Source: Antedon mediterranea | Lineage: Eukaryota > Echinodermata > Crinoidea > Comatulida > Antedonidae | Assembly: GCF_964355755.1 (NCBI RefSeq) | Contig: NC_092680.1 | Coordinates: forward strand, 10,393,001-10,457,000 | Length of the DNA stretch: 64,000 bases | Direction: 5' to 3' | Shown here: positions 31,631 to 41,859 of the stretch, one piece after another | How the letters are laid out: every line of letters begins with the position of its first letter | Numbering within the stretch: the first letter of the stretch is position 1 | Notes under the pieces: model-generated | What the model was told of the DNA's origin: nothing | Seen by the model: only the letters and a program-made list of their open reading frames with translations | Database searches by the model: none | Made by a program: the position numbers and the translations under genes

Positions 31631-32956
31631 TTACTTGTTTTTGTTTCTCTTTCTTAAACTTCTTTTTTCAATACTCTTTGTTTTTTCTTCTGTCCTGCCT
31701 TCATTTCCGGACTGTTCCTTCAGATCTCTCGCTGCTTTCTTGTTTGTGCTAACACTTTTACTTTTTTGCATACTTTTTTCAAAGTAGTCAGTTACCTTCT
31801 TCTGTTCATGCTCCTCTCTTTCCCCAACTTCCTGCTCCTCTCTTTCTTCAGCTTTCTGGTACTTTCTTCCCGGTACTTCTTGTTCCTCTCCTTCTTCAAC
31901 TTCCTCCTCCTCTCTTTCGTCCACTTCCTGCTCTTCTCTCTGCTCCTCTCTGTCATCATCTTCCTGCTCATTTTGGTTTGTGTGTTGTTCTATAGTGATC
32001 ACACTTGTTTCTTTCTGCGCATTTTCATCATCTGATGATTCACTACTTCCATCAATACTAAACACTTCATCATGTGTTTCTGTATCAGATTGTACCGTAG
32101 CTCTTTTCCCGTAGTGGTTATCGTTAGCATTATTATTTTTTGGGTTTTCAAAGTTAAAAACCGATTCCCAAACTGTATTAATGTATGCACCAGGTGAACC
32201 AGATGATGATACATTATGCGCTTCAACATTACATCTGTCCCTAGTATGCCCTGGTAAATGACACTTGAAACAGATTATATCAGCTTTGCATTGAAAAGCT
32301 AAATGCCCAGTCTTTGTACATTTGTTGCATTTCACTTCCTGACCGTCATGAAAAGCCCGTGCTCTAAAACCATTTATTATTATCTGTCTTGGTATTTGCG
32401 ATTTTAGCTTTTCTACAACGACAGCTCTGTCACCGTTTAGCCAGCTGGTTAATTGACCATTAACCCTTATTTTTAGCCTTGTAACATCTCCTATTGGTTT
32501 GCATCCTAGCGCTTTCAACTTGCTAGCAATCTCTACGTCAGCAACCGATAATGGTATATCCTTTATGACTATTCTCGTTGTTTCCATGTTGTTGTATGCC
32601 AAATAAGGATTTTTATCATGAATTGTAATATTACAATTCCTAATGTTTAGTCCATTCGTAATTAGTTTCACTCTATCATTTCTATTATTTAGATAAATTC
32701 GCCATAGGTTCCGTATTTTTTGAACACCGATTATACTTTCTGCAGCAATTATTTTTAGTAGGGCTATACATAGGTCTTCATCTTTGAAAAAGCTTTTTCC
32801 TGTTGGTATTTGATCAGCCTTCAAAAAGATTGGCTTCACTACACTACGTTCTTTGTTTACTGTTTGCCCGTTCATCCTGCTGATTTCGTCACCGTCAGCC
32901 TGTGCAGCACTGTACATTCCTTTGTTAGTCCCGTTTCTATGGGTTTTTGACGCCAT
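31631..32956 (-). CDS. LINE ORF1 protein (nucleic-acid-binding, CCHC knuckles)
   Basis: A 441-residue open frame. The middle carries an RRM-like stretch (YNNMETTRIVIKDIPLSVADVEI...) and two zinc knuckles, CNKCTKTGHLAFQC and CFKCHLPGHTRDRC, both exact C-x2-C-x4-H-x4-C. The C-terminal third is Glu/Arg low complexity (EEQREEQEVDEREEEE type) followed by a Lys-rich end. LINE ORF1 proteins coat the element RNA. The frame is intact and 65 bp upstream of ORF2. The ATG at 32954-32956 is the natural start: no other upstream in-frame start is evident. Confidence 0.8.
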   Translation of the reverse strand: MASKTHRNGTNKGMYSAAQADGDEISRMNGQTVNKERSVVKPIFLKADQIPTGKSFFKDEDLCIALLKIIAAESIIGVQKIRNLWRIYLNNRNDRVKLITNGLNIRNCNITIHDKNPYLAYNNMETTRIVIKDIPLSVADVEIASKLKALGCKPIGDVTRLKIRVNGQLTSWLNGDRAVVVEKLKSQIPRQIIINGFRARAFHDGQEVKCNKCTKTGHLAFQCKADIICFKCHLPGHTRDRCNVEAHNVSSSGSPGAYINTVWESVFNFENPKNNNANDNHYGKRATVQSDTETHDEVFSIDGSSESSDDENAQKETSVITIEQHTNQNEQEDDDREEQREEQEVDEREEEEVEEGEEQEVPGRKYQKAEEREEQEVGEREEHEQKKVTDYFEKSMQKSKSVSTNKKAARDLKEQSGNEGRTEEKTKSIEKRSLRKRNKNK

Positions 32957-33059
32957 TGTTTGGCTTTCACCGGGCTTAGACGTGAACGATATACAAATTG
33001 TTTTTTCCTAGTATTTCTTTCAGGTAAAAACTTCCACCTTAACAAAGACTTGGTTTAAC

Positions 33060-33440
33060 TTGACTTATTCACTGTATTATACTCACTTAGAAATCAATCG
33101 AGATTTAGAAAACGTCAAATTTTAACTATATTTCAGGAGCTGTAAAAAACTATACCTTGGTTAAGTGAAATCACAACGCCCTCTTCTTGTTGTCCAGTCT
33201 AAATGAATGTGGACCGCAGCCGACGCTGTACGGCCTCTTGGAGCTTTCGGCATTATACCTGTATAGAAATCAAAGAAACACCTCTGATGGTTAGAAATGA
33301 AAAACATGGTTGACACATTGACTACTGAAAAGCGGAGTTACATTTGTAACAATCGTCCGGTTTCCATAGTATGTGCTATATATCCATGGTCCGCCTGAAA
33401 TTCACCGGACTGAGAACAAGAGGATGTGTCCAAAGCCCGA
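33060..33440. other. No gene seen; LINE 5' flank
   Basis: This stretch lies between the Tx1/L1 5' UTR and the minisatellite. It contains no recognisable coding sequence. The LINE's true 5' end probably falls in 33000-33200. Confidence 0.35.
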
Positions 33441-33745
33441 ATGCCACAAGGCAAACATTAGGCCCGAAGGCAAGCATAAGGCCTGAGGGCAAGCATAAGG
33501 CCCGAGGGCAAGCATAAGGCCCAAGGGCAAGCATAAGGCCCAAGGGCAAGCATAAGGCCCGAAAGCAAACATAAGGCCCGAAGGCAAACATAAGGCCCGA
33601 AGGCAAACATAAGGCCCGAAGGCAAACATAAAGCCCGAAGGCAAACATTAGGCCCGAAGGCCAACATAGTGCCCGAAAGGCAAACACAGGGCCCGAAGGC
33701 AAACATTAGTCCCGAAGGCCAAAATTCTTGCCCGAAGGCAAAATA
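33440..33745. repeat. 19-bp minisatellite, about 16 units
   Basis: The unit is GGCCCGAAGGCAAACATAA with variants (AAGCATAA, CCCAAGGGC). The spacing is exactly 19 bp where I checked (33493, 33512, 33531, 33550). Because 19 is not a multiple of 3 and no unit has a stop, several minus-strand frames stay open (ALCLPSGLMFAFGPY type); these are not proteins. Confidence 0.9.
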
Positions 33746-33787
33746 TGTGGAGGTTCTGAACCTCTTTATATAAATTGAAATTAAAAC

Positions 33788-34126
33788 TACTGGCCTTAAA
33801 ATTTTTTCTGCGTGTAGAATAGCTTGTCGGACGCTACGTGCGTACCGATACATCCCTGACGATCGGCCATTTGAAGAACTTCTGTTAAGATGTACGCCAT
33901 CGGCGTGAATATGGGACCAGTCGTTCCACAGGCCTCTGTGACGCCAATATGTTACACATGCATCATCGGCATAATTCGCCTGAAGTCGACGGTTAATGTC
34001 CACAACAGAGTCGTTGAAGTTAGAGCTTACCCGACTGGGGTGCCGCTTTAACAGCTGGCTAACCACAATATGTTTAAACTCCAGTCCAAATTTAAGATAG
34101 TCAATTAAATTATCGAGTTTGTTCAT
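33788..34126 (-). pseudogene. SGNH-hydrolase-like ORF fragment (C-terminal half)
   Basis: About 113 residues match the C-terminal half of the SGNH ORF of copy C: VVDINRRLQANY, YWRHRGLWND, HADGVHLN (Asp-x-x-His catalytic block V) and SGMYRYARSVRQAIL...LRPV. Block I with the nucleophile is absent, so it is not a working hydrolase. The frame then runs on into the minisatellite. Satellite 1 begins about 100 bp to the right, as it does beside copy C, suggesting a remnant of a related Ngaro-like element. Confidence 0.65.
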
Positions 34127-34224
34127 AATAAAAATTCATTAGATCGTTTCACAATGTCATTCTCTCTTAGATGAACCTAAACGATATCTTTCGGCGGCGT
34201 AGACCATCCCTTAAGCAGATGCAA

Positions 34225-35247
34225 TGATGAAATGCTCAAATGGTCTAAAACGATAAAACTTTTCACACAAAAACATCAAATTGTACAAAATAGCTTCAAA
34301 TCGCATTTGGAGACGTTTTAGACCATTTTGAGCATTTTAACAAAACTTTTTCACAGAAAACATCAAATTGTACAAAATAGCTTCAAATCCTATTTGGAGA
34401 CCTTTTAGACCACTTTGTGCATTTCTATAAAACTTTCACACAAAAACATCAAATTGTATAAAATAGCTTCAAATCGCATTTGGAGACGTTTTAGACCATT
34501 TTGAGCATTTCGATAAAACTTTTCACACAAAAACATCAAAGTGCACAAAATAGCTTAATATCGTAATTGGAGACGTTTTAGACCATTTTGTGAATTTCGA
34601 TAAAACTTTCACACAAAAACATCAAAATAGCTTCAAATCCCATTTGTAGACGTTTTAGACCATTTTGTGCATTTCGATGAAACTTGGTTACACAAAAACA
34701 TCAAAGTGCTTAAAATCACATTTGAAACCGTTTTTGGCCATTTTTAGCATTTCGATAAAACTTTTCACACAAAAACATCAAATTGTATAAAATAGCTTTC
34801 AATCGCATTTGGAGACGTTTTAGACCATTTTGAGCATTTCGACAAAACTTTTTTCACAGAAAACATCAAATTGTACAAAATAGCTTCAAATCGCATTTGG
34901 AGACGTTTTACACCATTTTGAGCATTTCGATAAAACTTTTCACACAAAAACTTAAAAGTGCACAGAATAGCTTAAAATCGTATTTGGAGAGGTTTTAGAC
35001 CATTTTGAGCATTTCGATAAAACTTTTCACACAAAACATCAAATTGTACAAAATAGTTTAAAATCGCATTTGGAGACGTTTTAGACCATTTTGAGCATTT
35101 CGATAAAACTTTTCACATAAAAACATCAAAGTGCACTAAATAGCTTAATATCGTATTTGGAGACGTTTTACACCATTTTGTGCATTTCGATGAAACTTGG
35201 TTACACAAAAACATCAAAGTGCTTAAAATCACATTTGAAACCGTTTG
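34225..35247 (-). repeat. Satellite 1, segment III (inverted)
   Basis: The same monomers as at 5.6-16.5 kb, here reverse-complemented (CATTTGGAGACGTTTTAGAC, ATTTCGATAAAACTTTTCAC). The last monomer stops at GAAACCGTTT where copy C is inserted. Confidence 0.9.
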
Positions 35248-35509
35248 TGACAACTGGCTCTCACAAAAATACGAAACAAAGTTAGTGTGAAATGCCATTT
35301 TATTTGATAATGACGCAAAGTAGGGAAGCAATAAAAATTACGAGAGAATTGATCTTCCCTACGAAATGTGGGTTCACTCTCTGCCCTTAAATTACAGGTT
35401 AAACATGTATAATAATAATTGATCGAATAGAAACATAAACATTGAAATCAAAACTGTAGTTAACCCAGTAGTTTAAATTAATATAAAATAAAATATAATG
35501 ATATAATGA

Positions 35510-35575
35510 TACATGCTTATAATGGTGGGTGCCAAAAAGGCCAGAACCCATTGCAAATGGGAGCACCCAAACAAA
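35510..35575 (-). other. Stem-loop in copy C 3' UTR
   Basis: TGGGTGC near 35525 pairs with GCACCCA near 35562, with a loop of about 30 bases. It occupies a place similar to the GGGGCAGCCC/GGGCTGCCCC stem in the B repeats of copy A, with a different sequence, so the structure may be conserved. Confidence 0.4.
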
Positions 35576-35692
35576 ACCAAGAAAGAAAAAAAAAACAAGG
35601 AAATTTAAAACGAAACAGTATCATCTAACATACTACTACAGTACTTAGTTAACTACCAAACATCTATTTAATGTAAAATACCTTACTCTTGA

Positions 35693-35750
35693 GCCACAAG
35701 CTCATTATCAAGAGCCACAAGCTCATTATCAAGAGCCATACGCTCGGTAT
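35693..35750. repeat. Short tandem repeat, about 21 bp
   Basis: GAGCCACAAGCTCATTATCAA occurs twice in a row, with a third diverged copy (GAGCCATACGCTCGGTATG). It lies just downstream of the YR stop of copy C. Confidence 0.6.
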
Positions 35751-35782
35751 GTTCGGTCAAACGGCGTGTTTTATGTGGTAAA

Positions 35783-36874
35783 CTAGATTTTGAAGGAATG
35801 TATCCGTATATAGGTTTTAAAGGCATCGGAGGACCAACGCCCCATCTTTTGAATTATATGTTCTGACAGCCCAAGACCGGCGGCATGCGTAGCCGCTCCT
35901 ATTCTAAAACTATGGCCCTTATATAAATTAGTGTTTAACCCACTACAAGAAATTGCTGTCTTAATGCACGATGATATGAATTGTGGTGTCACTGGTTTAC
36001 CGTTAATGTGTTGGAATAGAAGACCGTGCGTATGACCGAAGGAATCTAAATACACCCGAAGGTGGTGTACAGGGCAAAACGCCTTATTTGTTTGTGATGT
36101 AATATTTACAATGGTCGGAGGTTTTCCCGTAGATGTCTTAGAATGGCGTAATGTTAAGTTCATACCCGTGGAAGTGAATGTAATATCATCACGTTGGAGC
36201 ACTTTTGCTTCCATACCCGAACGGGCCGCTAATTCGCCCACTCGCATGAAACCCTGAAATGCTACTAAGGAAAATGCTGACAACAGCATTCTCATTTTTC
36301 TAGACGTAACTGTAGTATCTAGGGCCCTGATTAATTTCCTAAGGATATCAATCAAAGTGTCTTTTGAATTTGCCGAAACATGCATGCCGCGGAGAGTTTT
36401 CTTAACCAGAAAAGAATCGGAAGGGTCAGGAAAGCTGTGAATTTTTTGAATGAAACAAATAGCCGAAACGTGAGAATGAATAGTGCTTGGAGCGTACCCC
36501 TTCTCAAATAAAAATGCAATAAAGTTACAGAGATGGGTTGGAAGTAGCGGTAGAGTTCTTTTATCTACCGACCACCTATTGAGTAATTCCCAACTTCGTG
36601 AATAAGCCTTACGAGATGAAGTTGACAAGGACGCTTTGATTAATTGACGAGCTGATTGTGAGTTGTCAGCACGTGAAGGCCAAAATATGTCATCTTCCCT
36701 TGTTGAAGGCCCTATGAATAAAAAGTGGATAACTATTTGTAAAAGGGGAAAAATTAAAAATAAATTAAATATAAATAAACGAGGAGGGTACGACAGATGG
36801 AATATTTTCCAACTGCCTAAAGGTTTGTAAAGCTTTGTCGATTTTGAAGCGAGATAACCAATCAGCCAGAACAT
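35783..36874 (-). CDS. Tyrosine recombinase (YR) of copy C, apparently intact
   Basis: A 363-residue frame with the full catalytic set: Arg211 in GFMRVGEL, Lys in RHSKTSTGK, His321 and Arg324 in GHSFRIGAATHAA, Trp347 in GRWSS and nucleophile Tyr355 in KTYIR. The N-terminal core-binding domain is at about 70-160. The first ~50 residues overlap the end of RT-RNase H in another frame and include a pyrimidine-rich, acceptor-like tract (ATTCATAG|GG), so the real start may come from splicing. Known role: recombination of circular cDNA into the target. This is the only intact YR here. Confidence 0.8.
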   Translation of the reverse strand: MFWLIGYLASKSTKLYKPLGSWKIFHLSYPPRLFIFNLFLIFPLLQIVIHFLFIGPSTREDDIFWPSRADNSQSARQLIKASLSTSSRKAYSRSWELLNRWSVDKRTLPLLPTHLCNFIAFLFEKGYAPSTIHSHVSAICFIQKIHSFPDPSDSFLVKKTLRGMHVSANSKDTLIDILRKLIRALDTTVTSRKMRMLLSAFSLVAFQGFMRVGELAARSGMEAKVLQRDDITFTSTGMNLTLRHSKTSTGKPPTIVNITSQTNKAFCPVHHLRVYLDSFGHTHGLLFQHINGKPVTPQFISSCIKTAISCSGLNTNLYKGHSFRIGAATHAAGLGLSEHIIQKMGRWSSDAFKTYIRIHSFKI

Positions 36875-38350
36875 TTTTGACCCCCTGAATGTGTTGTGAT
36901 CTAAAATGAATGTTGTGCTTTAGGCAGCAGAGTATTAATCGTCTTAGTAGACGTTGTAGCACGTTATCTCTAGCTGTTTTCTTATTTATGATATACACCA
37001 CCGCTAGATTGTCGGACTGAAATAGGATGAATTTATTTGATAGCCGATGGCCCCATACTTCGAGAGCTAAAACAATGGGAAACATTTCTTTCGCGGTGAT
37101 TGAGTGATATTGCATGTGAATTGGCCAACGAATCGCAAACCACTTTTCATTGAGAACCCCTGCGCACCCGATTGAGCCCGATGCATCAGTAAATAAATTG
37201 AGGTTTGATGAAGATAACCAAATTTCCTCTAAAATCATGGCCTTCCCATTAAAGTTATTGGCAAATTCTAACCAAGTGTTTATGTCTTCCTTGGGCTCGC
37301 TAGTTAAAGTACGGAAATCGGTGGCTAGGGGTTTTCTTGAATTAGATTGTTTTCCCGCTGTTAAATTTATTAATCGGCGTAAAAATGGGCGGCCCGGAAC
37401 GACTACACAACAAGCAAAGTTGAGGAGACCTAACAGAGATTGTAATTCTTTTAAGGTGACTTTTTGCCTAGACATAAAATAGGATAGTTTTTCCCGAATT
37501 TTTAATACTTTTTCTATAGGAAGTCTACATTTCATAGACAGTGTATCCACTTCCATCCCATATATGGTCAAGCATGTTCTTGGCGTAACCGTTTTACTGT
37601 ACTTGATCGGGACCGCTACTTGTGAACAAAGAAACATAAAATTAGTCAGGGAATTTAAACAGGTATTGGAATCGGCTTCCCCTATGAACCAAAAATCATC
37701 TAATAAATGTGATATGCCCTGGGTTTGGAACTTGTTTTGCATAATCCACGTTAATGCGTCGCTGAACAAACCAAAGCGATTACAAGAACTTGATGCCCCT
37801 ATGGGTAGGCACTTATCATAGTAAAAAACTACCTTCCCTAACCTAAAAGTCAATAATCTTTGGGTGTGATCGGGATAATCCGAAAGGCCTCTTCGATATC
37901 CGTTTTTGCCATGAGACTGCCCACCCCAAACTTTAATACTTGTTTGACAATTGTGTCTATGTTGTCGTATTGTACAATTTTTTCCCCTGTAGGAATCGTG
38001 TCATGGACGGAATTACCTTTCGGATAAGATAAATCGTGTATGATTCTAAATATACCTGGTTCCGATTTTGGAATTACACCTAACGGAGAAATTCTGAAGT
38101 TTTTAAAGGGTGGTGATGAGAACGGTCCTGCAATTCTGCCTAAGAGTACTCCCTTTTTAATAAAGTCAGTTACCGCTCCCGAGTATGTAAAACAACTTCT
38201 ATGGTTTTTAGCTGTCATAGGATTGGGTGGAGTTATCGAGCCTAATGTAAAACCATGTTTAAAGCCGGCCAAAATGGATGTGTAAATACCTTGTGGTGAA
38301 CCTGTTAAGTAAGACGTTAGGTTGTTCAGTCGAATTGGGGTTGGTAGCAA
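36765..38350 (-). pseudogene. RT-RNase H of copy C, one frameshift
   Basis: The upstream frame (38350-37850) has ISPLGVIPKSEPGIFRIIHD and MAKTDIEEAFRIIPI. The downstream frame (37853-36765) has CLPIGASSSCNRFG, the catalytic SHLLDDFWFIG, and RNase H with FTDASGS, TAKEMFPIVLALEVWG, QSDNLAVVYIINKK and NVLADWLSRF. The two frames meet at 37850 (PKDY | LLTFRLGKV), where a small deletion loses frame. It ends in SFIYI-stop inside TTTATATTTAAT, just as in copy B. No methyltransferase domain is seen. Confidence 0.8.
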
Positions 38351-39236
38351 AAGGATGGTGGTTGCCTAATTTTGTTAGGTTTTTGGCAACGAATTTTTTG
38401 GTGGTTTTCCCTGCAAATGTCGCAAGTATGTTTGAGGGTACAGGGTTTCTTTCTACAATCCTTTCCGTCGATCCAGTTCCAACAGACTCCCCGGTTTCGC
38501 GTGTTTTGAAAGGAACTCTGAAATTTACTTTGAAAACGTTTGGTTTGGGACGTGTCAGTACGTAAATAATTATAGCATTTTACGAGGAGTTCCGTATTCA
38601 AGAGCCCCCATTCTAGTGGACGAGATTGTCTGGCTTTTCGAAAGTTCAAGTCGTATCTTCGCCAGGCCCCTACCGGACCCGACGTATATATATCTAGAAT
38701 GTTAGCTATATACTTAAGCCTAGGTTGGCATGCTTCTTTCTCTTTCAATAAATATATGGATACATAAATATGCATCGCTTTCACCCAATCTAAACATTCA
38801 AGTGGTTGTTGTTGTTGGGGTGGTTCATGGTGAAGCTGTATGTTGCCATGCCTACCGACATGCCCGTTACTGTAGCTTGTTCTTTATAACTAGGAAGTAG
38901 TGAACGCAGTTCAAAAAATGTATCATTCCATATTTTATTTTTGATGGCTGCGCTGATAAATGCCCCAAGGGGGATGGCCTCTGATATATGGATATCGGGT
39001 TGAGCCAAAAGCTCCTCACCTGGAATTTGGTGGATAAATTCAGGTACTGGTGTCGTCGACACGATGTCCTTGGATACTGCGTGGCTGTCCTGAGGTTCTT
39101 TTTGACTCTCCACTTGTTGTAAGGCGTGCAGTTCTTTTGCCAGTTTGGCATAGTCAAGCGACGTCGCTACCTGTGGTGCCTTCTTTTTCTGAGGGTTTTT
39201 CCCCTTTTTTGAATTTGTTGACGTTGTTTTTGGCAT
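38326..39236 (-). pseudogene. gag-like ORF1 of copy C, one frameshift
   Basis: It begins MPKTTSTNSKKGKNPQKKK and LDYAKLAKELHALQQ, matching the copy B start. After NKIWNDTFFELRSLLPS the frame is lost near 38800-38880, close to a CAA repeat; the other frame continues LECLDWVKAMHIYVSIYLL, RRYDLNFRKARQSRPLEW and a knuckle region CWNWIDGKDCRKKPCTLKH then CDICRENHQKIRC. The Cys/His pattern matches copy A. The ATG at 39234-39236 is a good start by comparison with B. Confidence 0.75.
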
Positions 39237-39239
39237 ATT

Positions 39240-40048
39240 GTTTCTGGACGCCTACTGGACTCCTGTAGCCCCAGCATAAAAGAAAAAAGTGTTTAAAATG
39301 ATAGGTTAATGTGAAGAATTTTCCTGAGCACATAAGATACCTATTACTGGTACCTTACAAAGGCTTGCTTACTTTAAATAAAATCGCCAAGCATTGCATG
39401 TGCAAAGAAATTAGAAATACGAGGAGACCAAATATAGCTCAGAAATATAGGTCAGATATAGTGTTGATGTAAACCACCCAACTAAGTATAGGTCGTGCAA
39501 TTCTTTAAAAACGAATGCACTGTATGAGTCATTGAGCTAGAAAAACTGTACCTCGGGCGTAAAGCAAAGTAGCAGCAAGAGTTTCAAATAGTAAGGTATC
39601 TTCCTGGACTAAAACATAGCCGGAAATAAACTGTTTCTACTTAGGCCCCAATGGGGCCCCTATATGAGAGCAAAACGAATCGTAGAAACTAAAATGCTCA
39701 AAATGAGAGCAAAAATAACCTCAAGGGCAGGGTGAAAAACTCTGCCAATAGTAGCCCGGTGTAAAAATGGTTGGCCTATATAAAAGAACAGTTGTCTAAG
39801 GCCGCCGTCATGAGCAAAAAGAAATTAAAATGAGGTTAAAAATGATCCAGGTATTAAATGTATAACATTTACGTATTGTAACTTGGCCTATAAGTGGCAC
39901 ATAAAACGTAAATAATAGAGTTTTACTTTGACAGTAAAAGAAAAATGTAAGTGGGAGACATGTGTGTTGCACACCATCCCGTCGACTTAGTATCAATAAC
40001 GATGATACAAAACAGTCGTCTATAAAGCATAATCTTAAATAATTTATG
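39240..40048. other. Copy C internal spacer between SGNH ORF and gag
   Basis: About 0.8 kb without a recognisable coding frame separates the SGNH frame from gag. It could hold a second promoter, an intron or a terminal repeat; I see no clear splice pair or repeat. Confidence 0.4.
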
Positions 40049-40663
40049 TTATACTGGCCTTAAAAGTTTTGTTCCATATATAAGGGCGTTCCGAACACTT
40101 CGAATGAATCGCTTCATTCCCGATAATTTGTGGACATGATCTGCAGTGCTTAAATGTACACCATCTCCTCCCACGTGAGTAAAGTCCGCCTTAAAACCGC
40201 GATGCCTCCAAAAAATCACTTTAGGATGTTCAGCGAAAAGCGATTCTAAAATATTATTCACTTTCATTATCGTAGTGTTGAACGTGGGTACGGAGTTTTT
40301 CGGTAACCTACGGATGAGCTCTCCTATTATCACTAATTTGACATCTGCCCCCAGCAATAAAAAGTCAGTGAATGCCTGATAGTGTCGTATGAAGGTTGAA
40401 ATATTACATGTTCCTATGTCATCTTCTCCTATCTGAATGTATACTATGTCGAACGATGTACGGCCCTTGAATAGAGAGGGTAGGTTCCGTACTCTGGCAC
40501 CGCCTTTGGATTTAAAGTCCAGTAAATATGTCTTATTTAGGCGCAAATGTTTGTCATCAGGAGAATTACTCACGTGTTCAGCCAAACGCCGAATAAAAGA
40601 GTGTCCGAGTATGCATACTTCGTGACGAACAGGTATCAGTTCCATGATACTTAAAAATTGCAA
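40049..40663 (-). CDS. SGNH/GDSL-like hydrolase ORF of copy C
   Basis: An intact 204-residue frame. Block I is CILGHSFIRRL (Ser22 as likely nucleophile, with GHS in place of GDS). A block III-like IQIGEDDIGT follows, and block V is GGDGVHLS with the Asp/His pair. The shape is a flavodoxin-like SGNH hydrolase. Such domains are known as extra ORFs in some Ngaro elements and in some CR1 LINEs; a lipid or ester substrate is assumed but unknown. It lies 0.8 kb upstream of gag, same strand, inside the same insertion. The fragment at 33788-34126 is a related copy. GHS instead of GDS is a variant seen in retroelement SGNH domains to my knowledge. Confidence 0.7.
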   Translation of the reverse strand: MQFLSIMELIPVRHEVCILGHSFIRRLAEHVSNSPDDKHLRLNKTYLLDFKSKGGARVRNLPSLFKGRTSFDIVYIQIGEDDIGTCNISTFIRHYQAFTDFLLLGADVKLVIIGELIRRLPKNSVPTFNTTIMKVNNILESLFAEHPKVIFWRHRGFKADFTHVGGDGVHLSTADHVHKLSGMKRFIRSVRNALIYGTKLLRPV

Positions 40664-40846
40664 TTAAACGTAATACATACCCGATAAATACCCTATAAGA
40701 GGTAAAACAGCTAGTTCACGATACAATACGACTTCGTTAAAAGAAGTTAAAAGAAATTATTTTATAAAGCGAACTTAATAAATGTGATGTTTGTCCGGAG
40801 ACGGTATGAAGCGAATGTCGTTTGGTATTTTGACTCGGAAGAAATT

Positions 40847-41859
40847 ATTTTTTGGCCATTTTTAGCATTTCGATTAAACTTTCACACAAAAACATCAAAT
40901 TGTACAAAATAGCTTAATATCGTATTTGAAAACGTTTCAGACCGTTTTGAGCATTTCGATAGAACTTTTTCACATAAAATATCAAATTGTACAAAATAGT
41001 TTAAAATCGCATTTGGAGACGTTTTAGACCATTATGAGCATTTCGATAAAACTTTTCACACAAAAACATCAAAGTGCACAAAATAGCTTAATATCGTATT
41101 TGGAGATGTTTCAGACCATTTTGTGAATTTCGATGAAACTTTCACACAAAAACATCAAAGAGCACAAAATAGCTTAATATTGTATTCAAAAACGTTTTAG
41201 ACCATTTTGAGCATTTCTACAAAACTTTTTTACACAAAACAACAAAGTGTACAGAATAGCTTCATATCGCATTTGGAGACGTTTTAGACCATTTTGTGAT
41301 TTTCGAAAAAACTTGTTAACATAAAAACACCAAAGTGCTTAAACTCGCATTAGAAACCGTTTTAGACCATTTTGAGCATTTCGATAAACCTTTTCACACA
41401 AAAACATCAAAGATCACAAAATAGCTTAATATCGTATTTAAAAACGTTTTAGACCATTTTGAGCATTTCGACAAAACTTTTTCACACAAAACATCAAAGT
41501 GTTCAGAATAGCTTCAAATCGCATTTGGAGACGTTTTAGACCATTTTGTGATTTTCGAAAAAACTTGTTAACATAAAAACACCAAAGTGCTAAGAATAGC
41601 TTCAAATCGCATTTGGAGACGTTTTAGACCATTTTGTGATTTTCGAAAAAACTTGTTAACATAAAAACATCAAAGTGCACAAAATATGGTATTTAAAAAC
41701 GTTTTAGACCATTTTGAGGATTTCGACAAAAATTTTTCACACAAAACATCAAAGTGTACAGAATAGCTTCCAATCGCATTTGGAGACGTCTTAGACAATT
41801 TTGTGATTTTCGAAAAAACATGTTAACATAAAAACACCAAAGTGCTAAGAATAGCTACA
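40847..41859 (-). repeat. Satellite 1, segment IV (inverted)
   Basis: Continuation of segment III across copy C. Monomers here are more diverged (ATTTTCGAAAAAACTTGTTAAC variants). It ends in AGAATAGCT followed by the inverted-repeat unit that opens satellite 2. Confidence 0.85.

Larger units (their letters stand above)
25860..33060 (-). mobile_element. Tx1/L1-type LINE, interrupted by a hAT element
   Basis: On the minus strand: 5' UTR, ORF1 with CCHC knuckles, a 65-bp spacer, ORF2 with AP endonuclease and RT, a 3' UTR of about 370 bp, and an 11-base poly(A) (T run 25860-25870). Leaving out the hAT insertion, the element is about 5.6 kb. The 5' border is uncertain; I see no target duplication matching the bases left of the T run. 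ORF1 knuckles plus APE-type ORF2 suit the Tx1 branch of the L1 superfamily. Confidence 0.8.
35248..40846 (-). mobile_element. Ngaro-like YR retrotransposon, copy C, with SGNH ORF
   Basis: A 5.6-kb insertion in satellite 1: left flank ends GAAACCGTTT, right flank starts TTGGCCATTTTTAGC, which are contiguous in intact monomers (34725-34745), so there is no obvious target duplication, as known for YR elements. Minus-strand order: SGNH hydrolase, gag, RT-RNase H, YR, 3' UTR. The left end resembles the B-repeat start of copy A (AAAAATAC...TTATTTGATAATGAC). Only one B-like end is present. Gag and RT are frame-shifted. Confidence 0.75.

Noticed and set aside
33376-33702. Repetitive ALCLPSGLMFAFGPY protein
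   Set aside because: Open in several frames because the 19-bp unit lacks stops; no start context or domain.
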